Positions 1 through 6,927 of a DNA stretch of 64,000 nt are shown piece after piece. A program made the position numbers and the translations under genes. The notes below the pieces were generated by a model. That model was not told the DNA's origin and did no database searches. It saw only the letters and a list, made by a program, of their open reading frames with translations. Within the stretch, counting starts at the first letter, position 1; each line of letters begins with the position of its first letter. Source of the stretch: Candidatus Gastranaerophilales bacterium (lineage in GTDB: Bacteria; Cyanobacteriota; Vampirovibrionia; Gastranaerophilales; Gastranaerophilaceae); contig CALUWD010000002.1 in NCBI GenBank assembly GCA_944324385.1, positions 1-64,000 on the forward strand, read 5' to 3'.

Positions 1-73
1 AAAGCTTTTTGGATTTTCTGATATATGCAAGCTTTGCGCCGAATTTCTTTTCAATGTTTTGATTGATACCCAT
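1..73 (-). CDS. HTH (XRE-like) transcriptional regulator, N-terminal fragment
   Basis: Only the first 24 codons are in the window; the rest lies beyond base 1. The start is ATG at 73-71, reading MGINQNIEKKFGAKLAYIRK and then SKKL. The segment FGAKLAYIRKSKKL resembles helix 1 of Cro/C1 (XRE) DNA-binding domains, which usually begin G-x-x-I-R-x-L-R-x-x-x-x-L. An in-frame stop lies about 60 nt upstream and no other start codon falls between. A TATAAT box sits exactly 6 nt before the ATG and there is no Shine-Dalgarno, as at several genes here, which supports both the start and a leaderless transcript. The family call is an inference from a very short piece. Confidence 0.45.
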   Translation of the reverse strand, partial: MGINQNIEKKFGAKLAYIRKSKKL

Positions 74-79
74 TAAATC

Positions 80-85
80 ATTATA
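80..85 (-). promoter_or_regulatory. -10 box of the HTH regulator (leaderless type)
   Basis: TATAAT on the minus strand lies 6 nt before the ATG at 73. No good -35 is visible (TTAGAA about 18 nt upstream is the nearest). Transcription would begin at or within a base or two of the start codon. Confidence 0.45.
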
Positions 86-245
86 ATTACGGTGTTTAAG
101 ATTTTCTAACTGCTGTCGGTTATAAAATAATAGTTAATAACCATTAAGTTATGTAAATAAACATTATTTTTTTAGCAATAACCAAAATAAATAAACCTTT
201 ATTAAGAAGTAAGAGGTACACACACATTAAAAAGGAGAGAAAAAC

Positions 246-623
246 ATGATGAATCTGGCAAAAGCTACAGAAGGAATGACTAAGGGAGCAATTGAAGCGG
301 GGCAAGATGCGCTGAAAAATTTCGGCCCTAAAGCAAAAGAAGGCGCGGTTAATCTTTTTGATTCATTAAAAGAAGGTGCTGCTTCAGGTGCCAACCTTTT
401 AAAAGAAGGTGCTTCCATGGGGATTGATGATTCTCTGGCAGGAAGTGTAGGCAAGGTTGTTCAAGGCGCGGCTGAAGGTAAAAATATTTTTGATTCAATT
501 AAAGATGTTGCATCGGAGAATTTACAAGAAAGTTTGGATTTTGCGCAAAAAGCGGGTGAACATATTGCACAAAATTCCCTTGCGGGCAAGGTCGGGAATT
601 TTATAAAAGATTTATTTGCATAA
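246..623 (+). CDS. Small Ala/Gly/Lys-rich amphipathic helical protein, unknown function
   Basis: 125 aa. I do not recognise the family. The protein has no signal peptide, no strongly hydrophobic segment and no cysteine. It is almost entirely short amphipathic pieces rich in A, G, K, E and S, with recurring phrases such as LKEGAASGANLLKEGAS, KEGAVNLFDSLKEG and AEGKNIFDSIKDVASE, spaced roughly every 11-18 residues. That style is seen in LEA-like, phasin-like or membrane-surface-coating proteins, which I offer only as an analogy. A strong Shine-Dalgarno (AAAGGAGAG) precedes ATG-ATG, so the start may be 246 or 249. The gene stands alone and ends at a bidirectional terminator shared with convergent tuf. 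Confidence 0.7.
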   Translation: MMNLAKATEGMTKGAIEAGQDALKNFGPKAKEGAVNLFDSLKEGAASGANLLKEGASMGIDDSLAGSVGKVVQGAAEGKNIFDSIKDVASENLQESLDFAQKAGEHIAQNSLAGKVGNFIKDLFA

Positions 624-636
624 CATAAATTAAAAT

Positions 637-670
637 AAAAACCCCAAAAGCATTAGCCTTCGGGGTTTTT
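637..670. terminator. Bidirectional intrinsic terminator between the small ORF and tuf
   Basis: AAAAACCCC (637-645) pairs with GGGGTTTTT (662-670), giving nine base pairs and a T-run on either strand. It lies between two convergent genes and can end both. Confidence 0.8.
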
Positions 671-691
671 AGTATTTGTTTTGTAATAAAA

Positions 692-1900
692 TTATTCAAT
701 AATTTTATCTACAACGCCGGCACCAACTGTTCTGCCGCCTTCACGAATTGCAAATCTCATACCTTGTTCGATAGCAACCGGAGCGATTAGTTCAACGTCC
801 ATTACAACGTTATCACCAGGCATAACCATTTCGCCGTCAAATTTGATTGAACCAGTTACGTCAGTTGTTCTGATGTAGAACTGAGGACGATATCCTGGGA
901 AGAATGGAGTGTGACGTCCACCTTCGTCTTTTGTTAACACGTAAACGTTAGCTGTGAATTTTGTGTGAGGGTGAATTGTACCTGGTTTAGCAAGTACTTG
1001 ACCACGTTGAATATCTTTTTTGTCGATACCACGAAGCAAAGCACCGATGTTGTCACCAGCTTGACCTTGGTCAAGAAGTTTTCTGAACATTTCTACACCA
1101 GTTACAGTTGATTTTTTAGTTTCACCGAAACCAACGATTTCAACTTCATCACCAACTTTAACAACGCCACGTTCAACTCTACCAGTAGCAACTGTACCAC
1201 GACCTGTGATAGAGAATACGTCTTCAACTGGCATCAAGAATGGTTTGTCTAAATCACGTTCAGGAGTTGGTACGTAATCATCGATTGCGTCCATAAGTTC
1301 CCAAATTTTATCAACCCATTTATCTTCGCCACGTTGAACTGAAGCGTTAGCTTGAACAGCTTCTAAAGCTTTTAGAGCTGAACCTCTGATGAAAGGAATA
1401 TTGTCGCCATCAAATTCGTAAGATGATAACATTTCACGAACTTCCATTTCAACAAGATCAAGTAGTTCTTCATCATCAACCATATCGCATTTGTTCATAA
1501 ATACAACTAGACGAGGAACACCAACTTGACGAGCAAGTAGAATGTGTTCACGAGTTTGAGGCATAGCACCATCAGTTGCTGCAACTACAAGAATTGCACC
1601 ATCCATTTGAGCTGCACCTGTAATCATGTTTTTAACATAGTCAGCGTGACCAGGGCAGTCAACGTGTGCGTAGTGACGTTTGTCAGTTTCATATTCAACG
1701 TGAGCTGTTGAAATTGTAATACCACGCGCTTTTTCTTCAGGAGCCGCATCGATTTCATCGAATTTTTTAGCTTCGGCTTTACCTGCAGCCGCCATACAAC
1801 CTGTGATAGCAGCTGTTAACGTTGTTTTACCGTGGTCAACGTGACCAATGGTACCGACGTTAACGTGCGGTTTGTTTCTTTCAAATTTTTCTCTAGCCAT
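692..1900 (-). CDS. tuf: Elongation factor Tu
   Basis: 402 aa, full length for the family. EF-Tu is the GTPase that brings aminoacyl-tRNA to the ribosomal A site. Visible motifs are the P-loop GHVDHGKT near residue 19, the effector segment RGITI near 60, DCPGH near 81 and NKCD near 136. The C-terminal beta-barrel domains are complete, ending in [12 protein letters not shown] Shine-Dalgarno (AAAGGAGA) precedes the ATG. The gene is the last of a unit that begins with two tRNA-Thr genes and tRNA-Tyr and is transcribed from the consensus promoter at 2531-2559. This resembles the E. coli thrU-tyrU-glyT-thrT-tufB operon. I am certain of the family. Confidence 0.98.
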   Translation of the reverse strand: MAREKFERNKPHVNVGTIGHVDHGKTTLTAAITGCMAAAGKAEAKKFDEIDAAPEEKARGITISTAHVEYETDKRHYAHVDCPGHADYVKNMITGAAQMDGAILVVAATDGAMPQTREHILLARQVGVPRLVVFMNKCDMVDDEELLDLVEMEVREMLSSYEFDGDNIPFIRGSALKALEAVQANASVQRGEDKWVDKIWELMDAIDDYVPTPERDLDKPFLMPVEDVFSITGRGTVATGRVERGVVKVGDEVEIVGFGETKKSTVTGVEMFRKLLDQGQAGDNIGALLRGIDKKDIQRGQVLAKPGTIHPHTKFTANVYVLTKDEGGRHTPFFPGYRPQFYIRTTDVTGSIKFDGEMVMPGDNVVMDVELIAPVAIEQGMRFAIREGGRTVGAGVVDKIIE

Positions 1901-1953
1901 AAGATAGATTCTCCTTTTTACGATTTATTTTTTGGTTTATTTTTTTTAAAAAA

Positions 1954-2026
<73 letters not shown>

Positions 2027-2040
<14 letters not shown>

Positions 2041-2083
2041 TTATTAAATTTTAAAATGTACGATTGATTTGTTTTCGGTGCTG
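2027..2083. repeat. 57-bp direct repeat, copy 1 (overlaps the 5' end of tRNA-Tyr)
   Basis: Identical to 2204-2260, offset 177 bp. It contains the first 14 nt of tRNA-Tyr (in minus orientation) plus 43 nt of leader sequence. The copies flank a 120-nt segment found only once here. Confidence 0.9.
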
Positions 2084-2203
2084 CTCCTGTCAAATTTCAT
2101 TCTGAAATTTGTTCGCTCGCTTTGCTCGCAACGTCGCCATCGATTGGTTACATCTTTCGCTTTCTCAACGAAAGCTCAAGATTTCACACACGGCTTACGC
2201 TTT
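2084..2203. other. 120-nt insert between the direct repeats; hairpin-rich, non-coding
   Basis: It holds a perfect hairpin CAAATTTCA (2091-2099) / TGAAATTTG (2103-2111) with a 3-nt loop. Next comes a GC-richer stretch, GTTCGCTCGCTTTGCTCGC, then a second hairpin CTTTCG (2154-2159) / CGAAAG (2169-2174). No open reading frame of note. It is clearly different in composition from its surroundings and may be a small mobile repeat or the decayed body of a duplicated tRNA. Confidence 0.5.
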
Positions 2204-2260
2204 TCGGGCACCTACCCTTATTAAATTTTAAAATGTACGATTGATTTGTTTTCGGTGCTG
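2204..2260. repeat. 57-bp direct repeat, copy 2 (carries a 14-nt tRNA-Tyr 5' fragment)
   Basis: Second copy of 2027-2083. In the transcribed direction it comes first: 43 nt of leader, then only the first 14 nt of a tRNA-Tyr (acceptor strand and start of the D arm), after which the 120-nt insert takes over. It is effectively a tRNA pseudogene stub. Confidence 0.85.
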
Positions 2261-2307
2261 TTTCGCACGAACAACTACCGCCAACATTAAGCACAGTTTA
2301 ATAATTT

Positions 2308-2379
2308 TGCCCTTGACGAGATTTGAACTCGTGGCCTCTCCCTTACCAAGGGAGTGCGCTACCCCTGCGCCACAAGGGC
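2308..2379 (-). tRNA. tRNA-Thr (anticodon GGT)
   Basis: 72 nt, no encoded CCA. The acceptor GCCCTTG pairs perfectly with CAAGGGC. The anticodon stem CTCCC/GGGAG holds loop TTGGTAA, giving GGT. The T arm CACGAGTTCAAATCTCGT is intact. Confidence 0.95.
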
Positions 2380-2439
2380 AAGATACCCCTCGGGGCATGG
2401 CAAATTACAAAAATATCAAAAGTGCAATTGTAGAAAATT

Positions 2440-2511
2440 TGCCGATGGAGGGAATCGAACCCCCAACCTACGGTTTACAAAACCGTTGCTCTACCATTGA
2501 GCCACATCGGC
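2440..2511 (-). tRNA. tRNA-Thr (anticodon TGT)
   Basis: 72 nt, no encoded CCA. The acceptor GCCGATG pairs with CATCGGC. The anticodon stem ACGGT/ACCGT holds loop TTTGTAA, giving TGT. It is the first gene of the tRNA-tuf unit, about 13 nt downstream of the expected transcription start. Confidence 0.95.
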
Positions 2512-2530
2512 ATTTAAGTTGACATGTACA

Positions 2531-2559
2531 ATATTATTAAGGACAAGGCAAACTGTCAA
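2531..2559 (-). promoter_or_regulatory. Consensus sigma-70 promoter of the tRNA-Thr/Thr/Tyr-tuf operon
   Basis: On the minus strand TTGACA (2559-2554) is followed by a 17-nt spacer and TAATAT (2536-2531). It is the strongest promoter match in the window, as expected for tRNA and EF-Tu genes. Confidence 0.85.
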
Positions 2560-2566
2560 GCAAAAT

Positions 2567-3478
2567 TTAAATTTTTCCAAACAATTTCAATAATATTTTA
2601 TACTTTAGTCGTAAAAAAGGCGAATTTATATCTAGAATTTTTTCGTTTTTGCAAAAAAAATGCGCAAAATTATACAATTTTTTATCAAAATTTGTTTTAA
2701 TCAACCAAAAGTTCAGCATTTTTGCACTTTTTTTATAAAAAATATCCTTTTCATCAGGCAAATATTCCTTTGAAACTTCTAGAGCTTGGGGTAAATATTC
2801 AACAACTTTTTGCACATCCAGCTCTTTGTGCCCCTTTCTGTAGCAGTAGTATTGTTTTTTAAGATGTGAAAACTTTTGAGCTTTTTGCATGACTTCCCAA
2901 TAAAACGGTAAGTCTTCTGCAAACAAAAGAGGTTTAAAATAAATATTATTATCAAGCAAAAAGCTTCTTTTATAAAATTTTGTGCAAATTTCGTAATTTG
3001 TTTCATAAATAAGGTTTTGAGCTTCTTTTTTATGAAAATGACATGGGAGTTTTTTTATTTTATCCATGCGGTAACTAGGGTTTGAAAACTTATATTTATT
3101 TTTATTTTCCCAATAAACAAAATATGGACAAAACAAAACATCATCTTTAGTGTTCAAAAGCATGTCATGCGCTTCTTTTAAAAGATTATTTTCAATATAA
3201 TCATCGCTATCAAGAAAAAAGATATATTCTCCCTTGCTTGCATCAATTGCAATATTTCTAGCGTTTGATACCCCTAGGTTTTGAGGCAGGGAAAAAATTT
3301 TAATTCTATTATCTTTTATATTTTCTATAATTTTTAAAGTATTGTCAGATGAGCAATCATCAATTATAATAAGTTCATATTCCCCAAAGTTTTGGTTTAG
3401 CACGCTAAAAATACACTGTTTAATGTATTTTTCACAATTATACGCAGTTATAACGATTGAAAAAAAAGTTTCTTTCAT
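2567..3478 (-). CDS. Family 2 glycosyltransferase
   Basis: 303 aa. The GT-A fold of GT2 enzymes is plain: FSIVITAYNCEKYI at the N-terminus, the nucleotide-binding DDCSSDN at residues 40-46, NARNIAI near 72 and the metal-binding DSDD at 90-93. GT2 enzymes move a sugar from a nucleotide sugar onto a polysaccharide, lipid or protein acceptor in the cytoplasm. There is no transmembrane segment. The C-terminal 120 residues are Lys/Phe-rich and do not reveal the acceptor. It lies alone between the tRNA operon and a divergent gene, with no sugar-synthesis neighbours. No Shine-Dalgarno is visible; TATAAT abuts the ATG, so the true promoter is probably further upstream. Confidence 0.9.
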   Translation of the reverse strand: MKETFFSIVITAYNCEKYIKQCIFSVLNQNFGEYELIIIDDCSSDNTLKIIENIKDNRIKIFSLPQNLGVSNARNIAIDASKGEYIFFLDSDDYIENNLLKEAHDMLLNTKDDVLFCPYFVYWENKNKYKFSNPSYRMDKIKKLPCHFHKKEAQNLIYETNYEICTKFYKRSFLLDNNIYFKPLLFAEDLPFYWEVMQKAQKFSHLKKQYYCYRKGHKELDVQKVVEYLPQALEVSKEYLPDEKDIFYKKSAKMLNFWLIKTNFDKKLYNFAHFFCKNEKILDINSPFLRLKYKILLKLFGKI

Positions 3479-3486
3479 ATTATAAT

Positions 3487-3514
3487 TTTACAATAAAAGT
3501 TCACTTGTTATAAT
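3487..3514 (+). promoter_or_regulatory. Promoter of the HerA-like gene
   Basis: TTTACA (3487-3492), a 16-nt spacer and TATAAT (3509-3514). This gives a leader of about 23 nt containing a Shine-Dalgarno-like AGAGAAA. Confidence 0.6.
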
Positions 3515-3543
3515 AAAGTCAAAGAGTTTAATAGAGAAAATAA

Positions 3544-5907
3544 ATGCAGGTTATTCAAACAATAAATGATACCATAAGAATACTCTTTAGTCCACTTGAT
3601 GAGGACTTTAGACTGCTTGATTTTATTTTGGTTCAAGAGGCTGGAAACAAATATTTAGCACAAATTATTGAAATATATGACGACAAGTACGATGCTTCAC
3701 AAAATGTTGCAAGAATAAAACTGTTTTTCAAAATTAATGACAAAGGTGAAGTTTTTGGCTATGACCATTTTACACCTTCTAAAGAGTGTGAAATAAAAAA
3801 AGTAAAACGTGATGAAATTATAACTTTTATAAACGAAGGCAAAGAATCCTTAACAATTGGTTTAGACTACCAAAACAATGAGTCTTTTGATATTAACCTT
3901 AATTTCTTAAAAAACAATTCTGTAATTTTTGCAGACAAAATTGAACACTCTAATAATATAAGCATGCACCTTGCCTGTGCACTTTCAAGGTACAACAAGC
4001 ACAGTGTTATTTTTGACTTTAGTGGAACTTTAGATATTAAAAATGCTAAAAAATTAGTTTTAACAAAAGATGTAAAACTACCCCTAGATTTTTATACAAT
4101 TAACTACATCTGGGAAAAGGGTCTTGCTACGGCATCTCTTGAAACTCAGGCGATTTGCCGAGAAATTTTTAACGAAGTGCAAACTTACGCAAAAAATATA
4201 CCTGAAGGCTTTATACCATTTAACAAATTTTTAAATGTTGTTAATGCCCAGTACAAAGCAACACCAATCACCGAGCTTACAGTTCTAATTAATAAATTAA
4301 AAGGCTACCAGCAGGAAAATATTTTTGCAAGCAAGAAAAAAGACCTTGAAGGAATTGAAAAATCAGTAAAAGAAAATGAAGTAACGATATTAGATTTTTC
4401 AGAACTAAAAACAAGCTGGCACAAAGAATTCTGCGAATTTGCAATAAGAAAAATTGAAAACGCCTTTGTTTTTGCCAGACTAAATGAAACAAATACAGAC
4501 AGTGATCTAATTAATTTCATTTACGACAAAAATCCAAATATTTCCTTTATACCAAGCATTTCATATAATTTTTCAAAAATGCCTCATATTATAGAGCGCG
4601 CAAACAACTATATACTTTTGCCAACGCTCAACCCAAGGCGCGACTTTGGTGCAGCAAATTTTGAATTGTCATCTATGTCACAAGATGAGTGCATTTTGTT
4701 TGGCAAAGATACTGAGAATTTTATTTTCACTATAAAAAACAATAGATTTTCAGATTCTCAAGACGATGAAACAAGACAGCAAAAAACAATAAAATTAAAT
4801 TTTAACGAAGATAACACCAAGGAAACAATATTAAAGCAAAAACACAAAAAACAAAATTCTGTTGAAAATATTGAAGAAAATCAAATTCAAGATCAAATGC
4901 CAACTGAGGAAGAACTGGAATTTTTTGAACAATTAGAATTTGAAAATGTAGCGGAGGATGAAAAAATCCCCGTAAAAAAGCCTGAAGACAGTAATGTTGA
5001 ACAACATTACGAAGAAGAATCTATAGAAAACCAAACTCTTGAAGAAGCTGAAGACGACTTTGTAAAAGAATCTATTGAGCCAGATTTCATAGAACAAGAA
5101 ACTTTAGAGCAAACCTCCCCCATTAAAGAAGTTCAAGAAGAAGTATTTGAAGAAGAAGTTATTGAAGCACCAGATGCTCAAGAAGTCGATGATTTTGCAG
5201 AAATTTCAGAAGAACAGCACATAGAGGAAGAAGCAATCGCGCAAGAACCAATAGAAGCTGAGTTTGAAGAAATAGAAACGCAAGACAATGAAAATTTAGA
5301 GCTTGATATACAAGATGAGAGCAAAACTGAAGAAGTTCAACCAACTGTAGATGAAATTCCTTCAAACGACAATGAAGAAATTATTGCAACAGAAGACGCT
5401 GAAGTTGAAGAAAACTCGCCCAAGGAAGAATTAACTATATCAAAACAAGAAGAAAATATCGAGCAAGCTGCCTTTCAGAATATTTTAGATGAAACACAAG
5501 AGCAAGAAGAACCAAAGGAATCTTTTTCACTTGAAGACATCGCAACACAGTCTGTTGAAGCTGCCTTTAGCGAAGTAATGGAAGGCAAAAGTGCAAAAAC
5601 AAAAGAAGACAATGTTACAGAAAAACTTGTTGTTGATGAAAATATTGTAATTGATTTAGAAAAAATTAAAGAAAACATAGATACAAAAAACGAAAACGAA
5701 TTGCCTATATTTAAAAATAAAACCGAAAAAAAACAAGAGTTTAATTTTAAAATAGGTGAAACTGTTGAGCATGAAAAATACGGTACAGGTGAAATTGTTA
5801 AGGTTATAAATTACGCAAATCGCTCACTTTTACAAATCAATTTCAAAGAAATAGGAAAAAGACTTTTAGACCCTGCTATTACAAATATAAGAAAAATTGA
5901 AGAATAA
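3544..5907 (+). CDS. HerA-like protein with degenerate ATPase domain, acidic linker and UvrD-type C-terminal Tudor-like domain
   Basis: 787 aa in three parts. Residues 1-110 look like the HAS-barrel of HerA/DUF87 proteins (DFILVQEAGNKYLAQIIEI ... GLDY). Residues 110-400 follow the layout of a HerA/FtsK ATPase core, with strands such as HSVIFDFSGTLD and, as a Walker B-like segment, VTILDFSEL. Where GxxGSGKS should stand the sequence reads NSVIFADKIEHSNN, so no P-loop is present. Residues 420-720 are a very acidic, Glu-rich, Gln-containing low-complexity linker. The last 55 residues (IGETVEHEKYGTGEIVKV ...) match the Tudor-like C-terminal domain of UvrD/PcrA that binds RNA polymerase. I infer a non-catalytic scaffold, perhaps linked to transcription or repair; the function is unknown. 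The gene has its own promoter. Confidence 0.6.
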   Translation: MQVIQTINDTIRILFSPLDEDFRLLDFILVQEAGNKYLAQIIEIYDDKYDASQNVARIKLFFKINDKGEVFGYDHFTPSKECEIKKVKRDEIITFINEGKESLTIGLDYQNNESFDINLNFLKNNSVIFADKIEHSNNISMHLACALSRYNKHSVIFDFSGTLDIKNAKKLVLTKDVKLPLDFYTINYIWEKGLATASLETQAICREIFNEVQTYAKNIPEGFIPFNKFLNVVNAQYKATPITELTVLINKLKGYQQENIFASKKKDLEGIEKSVKENEVTILDFSELKTSWHKEFCEFAIRKIENAFVFARLNETNTDSDLINFIYDKNPNISFIPSISYNFSKMPHIIERANNYILLPTLNPRRDFGAANFELSSMSQDECILFGKDTENFIFTIKNNRFSDSQDDETRQQKTIKLNFNEDNTKETILKQKHKKQNSVENIEENQIQDQMPTEEELEFFEQLEFENVAEDEKIPVKKPEDSNVEQHYEEESIENQTLEEAEDDFVKESIEPDFIEQETLEQTSPIKEVQEEVFEEEVIEAPDAQEVDDFAEISEEQHIEEEAIAQEPIEAEFEEIETQDNENLELDIQDESKTEEVQPTVDEIPSNDNEEIIATEDAEVEENSPKEELTISKQEENIEQAAFQNILDETQEQEEPKESFSLEDIATQSVEAAFSEVMEGKSAKTKEDNVTEKLVVDENIVIDLEKIKENIDTKNENELPIFKNKTEKKQEFNFKIGETVEHEKYGTGEIVKVINYANRSLLQINFKEIGKRLLDPAITNIRKIEE

Positions 5908-5923
5908 TATTTGATAAAATTTA

Positions 5924-6835
5924 CTACTTCATAAATTCATTTAAATCAACAAATTCAACTGCTTCTTCAATTGTATCAAAGGTGTGAATTATATTATTTA
6001 AAAACACAAAATTTAATGCCTTTTTAACATCCTCGCAAGGTTTTACCAAAATGAATAAGCCCTCTTTTTGAGAAGTTGCCTTGTAAACATCTGCAAAAAT
6101 ACTTGCGTATCTGTCAGAAAATATTTTAATGTGTTCAAGGTTAAAAATAATATTAGGTTTACCTGTTAAAACATTTGTGGTTGCTTCTTTTAAAATTTTA
6201 TCAAGATATTTTTCGTTATTAATCTTATAAATCGTCATTACACAAATAGAATCATTTATGTAATATTTTTGGAATTCCTCGTTTATGATTTTATTTGTTG
6301 AATTTGAAATAAATTTCAAAATACCTTCATGCCACTGTGGTTGCTTTGGTATAAACTCATCAACTCCGCATTTGTAGCACTCTTGAATCATTTTGGTGTC
6401 ATCTGTACCTGATATTACGATTAATTTAAAGTCTTTTTCGCCTTCATTCTTTATTTTATTTGCCTCAGCTATAAGCTCAAAACCATCTTTTGCGTCAGGT
6501 AAAAATAAATCTATTATTAAATAATCAATTTTTTTCTTTTTAAGCTCTGTTAGAGCTTCTTCTTTGTTTCTTGCAACATAAACATTTATACCAATTTTTT
6601 TAAGCATAGAAGTGAGTTGATAAATGGATAATTCCATATCATCAACAATAAGAACATTAATACTCTCTGCTGTGAAAAAACTCAGGGGATAGTTAAAAAA
6701 GTTCAATTTTCTCTCAAGAGCAATAAGTGCTCTTGACACTGTTTCAGAACTTTGAATTTCAGGGTTAACATCAATTCCTGAAAGTTTTACCAGATTTAAA
6801 AATTGGTCATGAGTAAGTTTAATTTCATCTTCCAT
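5924..6835 (-). CDS. Response regulator: REC domain fused to a STAS domain
   Basis: 303 aa. After a 55-residue N-terminal helix region comes a receiver domain (about 59-178): acidic pair D65-D66 in IVDDM, phospho-acceptor D109 in LIIDLFLP, T144 in ISGT and K164 in PKQP, so all phosphorylation residues are present. Residues about 195-300 have the STAS (anti-sigma-factor-antagonist) pattern, VMTIYKI ... NIIFNLEHIKIFSDRYASIF ... GLFILVKPCEDVKKALNFV ... TIEEAVEFV. STAS domains bind anti-sigma kinases or membrane complexes in partner-switching systems. There is no DNA-binding domain. I infer that phosphorylation of REC controls STAS binding. No histidine kinase, RsbW or phosphatase gene is in the window. 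Confidence 0.8.
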   Translation of the reverse strand: MEDEIKLTHDQFLNLVKLSGIDVNPEIQSSETVSRALIALERKLNFFNYPLSFFTAESINVLIVDDMELSIYQLTSMLKKIGINVYVARNKEEALTELKKKKIDYLIIDLFLPDAKDGFELIAEANKIKNEGEKDFKLIVISGTDDTKMIQECYKCGVDEFIPKQPQWHEGILKFISNSTNKIINEEFQKYYINDSICVMTIYKINNEKYLDKILKEATTNVLTGKPNIIFNLEHIKIFSDRYASIFADVYKATSQKEGLFILVKPCEDVKKALNFVFLNNIIHTFDTIEEAVEFVDLNEFMK

Positions 6836-6843
6836 AATCTTAA

Positions 6844-6872
6844 TTATACATTATTATCTCTAAAATGTCACA
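6844..6872 (-). promoter_or_regulatory. Promoter of the REC-STAS gene (leaderless type)
   Basis: On the minus strand GTGACA (6872-6867), a 17-nt spacer and TATAAT (6849-6844); the ATG begins 8 nt further on. No Shine-Dalgarno fits in that gap. The -35 hexamer overlaps the -35 of the divergent promoter. Confidence 0.65.
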
Positions 6873-6894
6873 AAAAAAATTTTGTAATATAATA
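6866..6894 (+). promoter_or_regulatory. Divergent promoter of the phosphohexomutase gene
   Basis: ATGTCA (6866-6871), a 17-nt spacer and TATAAT (6889-6894). The predicted transcript starts near 6901, which rules out the ATG at 6865 and supports the start at 6928. Confidence 0.6.
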
Positions 6895-6927
6895 TTTTCA
6901 AAGGGGACAATATCAGGAGCGGTTATA

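Noticed and set aside
2241-2522. 93-aa plus-strand frame
   Set aside because: It runs antisense through both tRNA-Thr genes and has no codon pattern or Shine-Dalgarno of its own.
4900-5700. Glu-rich repeats in the HerA-like gene as a DNA repeat or CRISPR
   Set aside because: The repetition is at the protein level (acidic low complexity), with no regular DNA unit or spacers.
6865-6927. Extra 21 codons at the start of the phosphohexomutase
   Set aside because: The ATG at 6865 overlaps the -35 box, and the TATAAT at 6889 lies downstream of it; the family homology begins after 6928.
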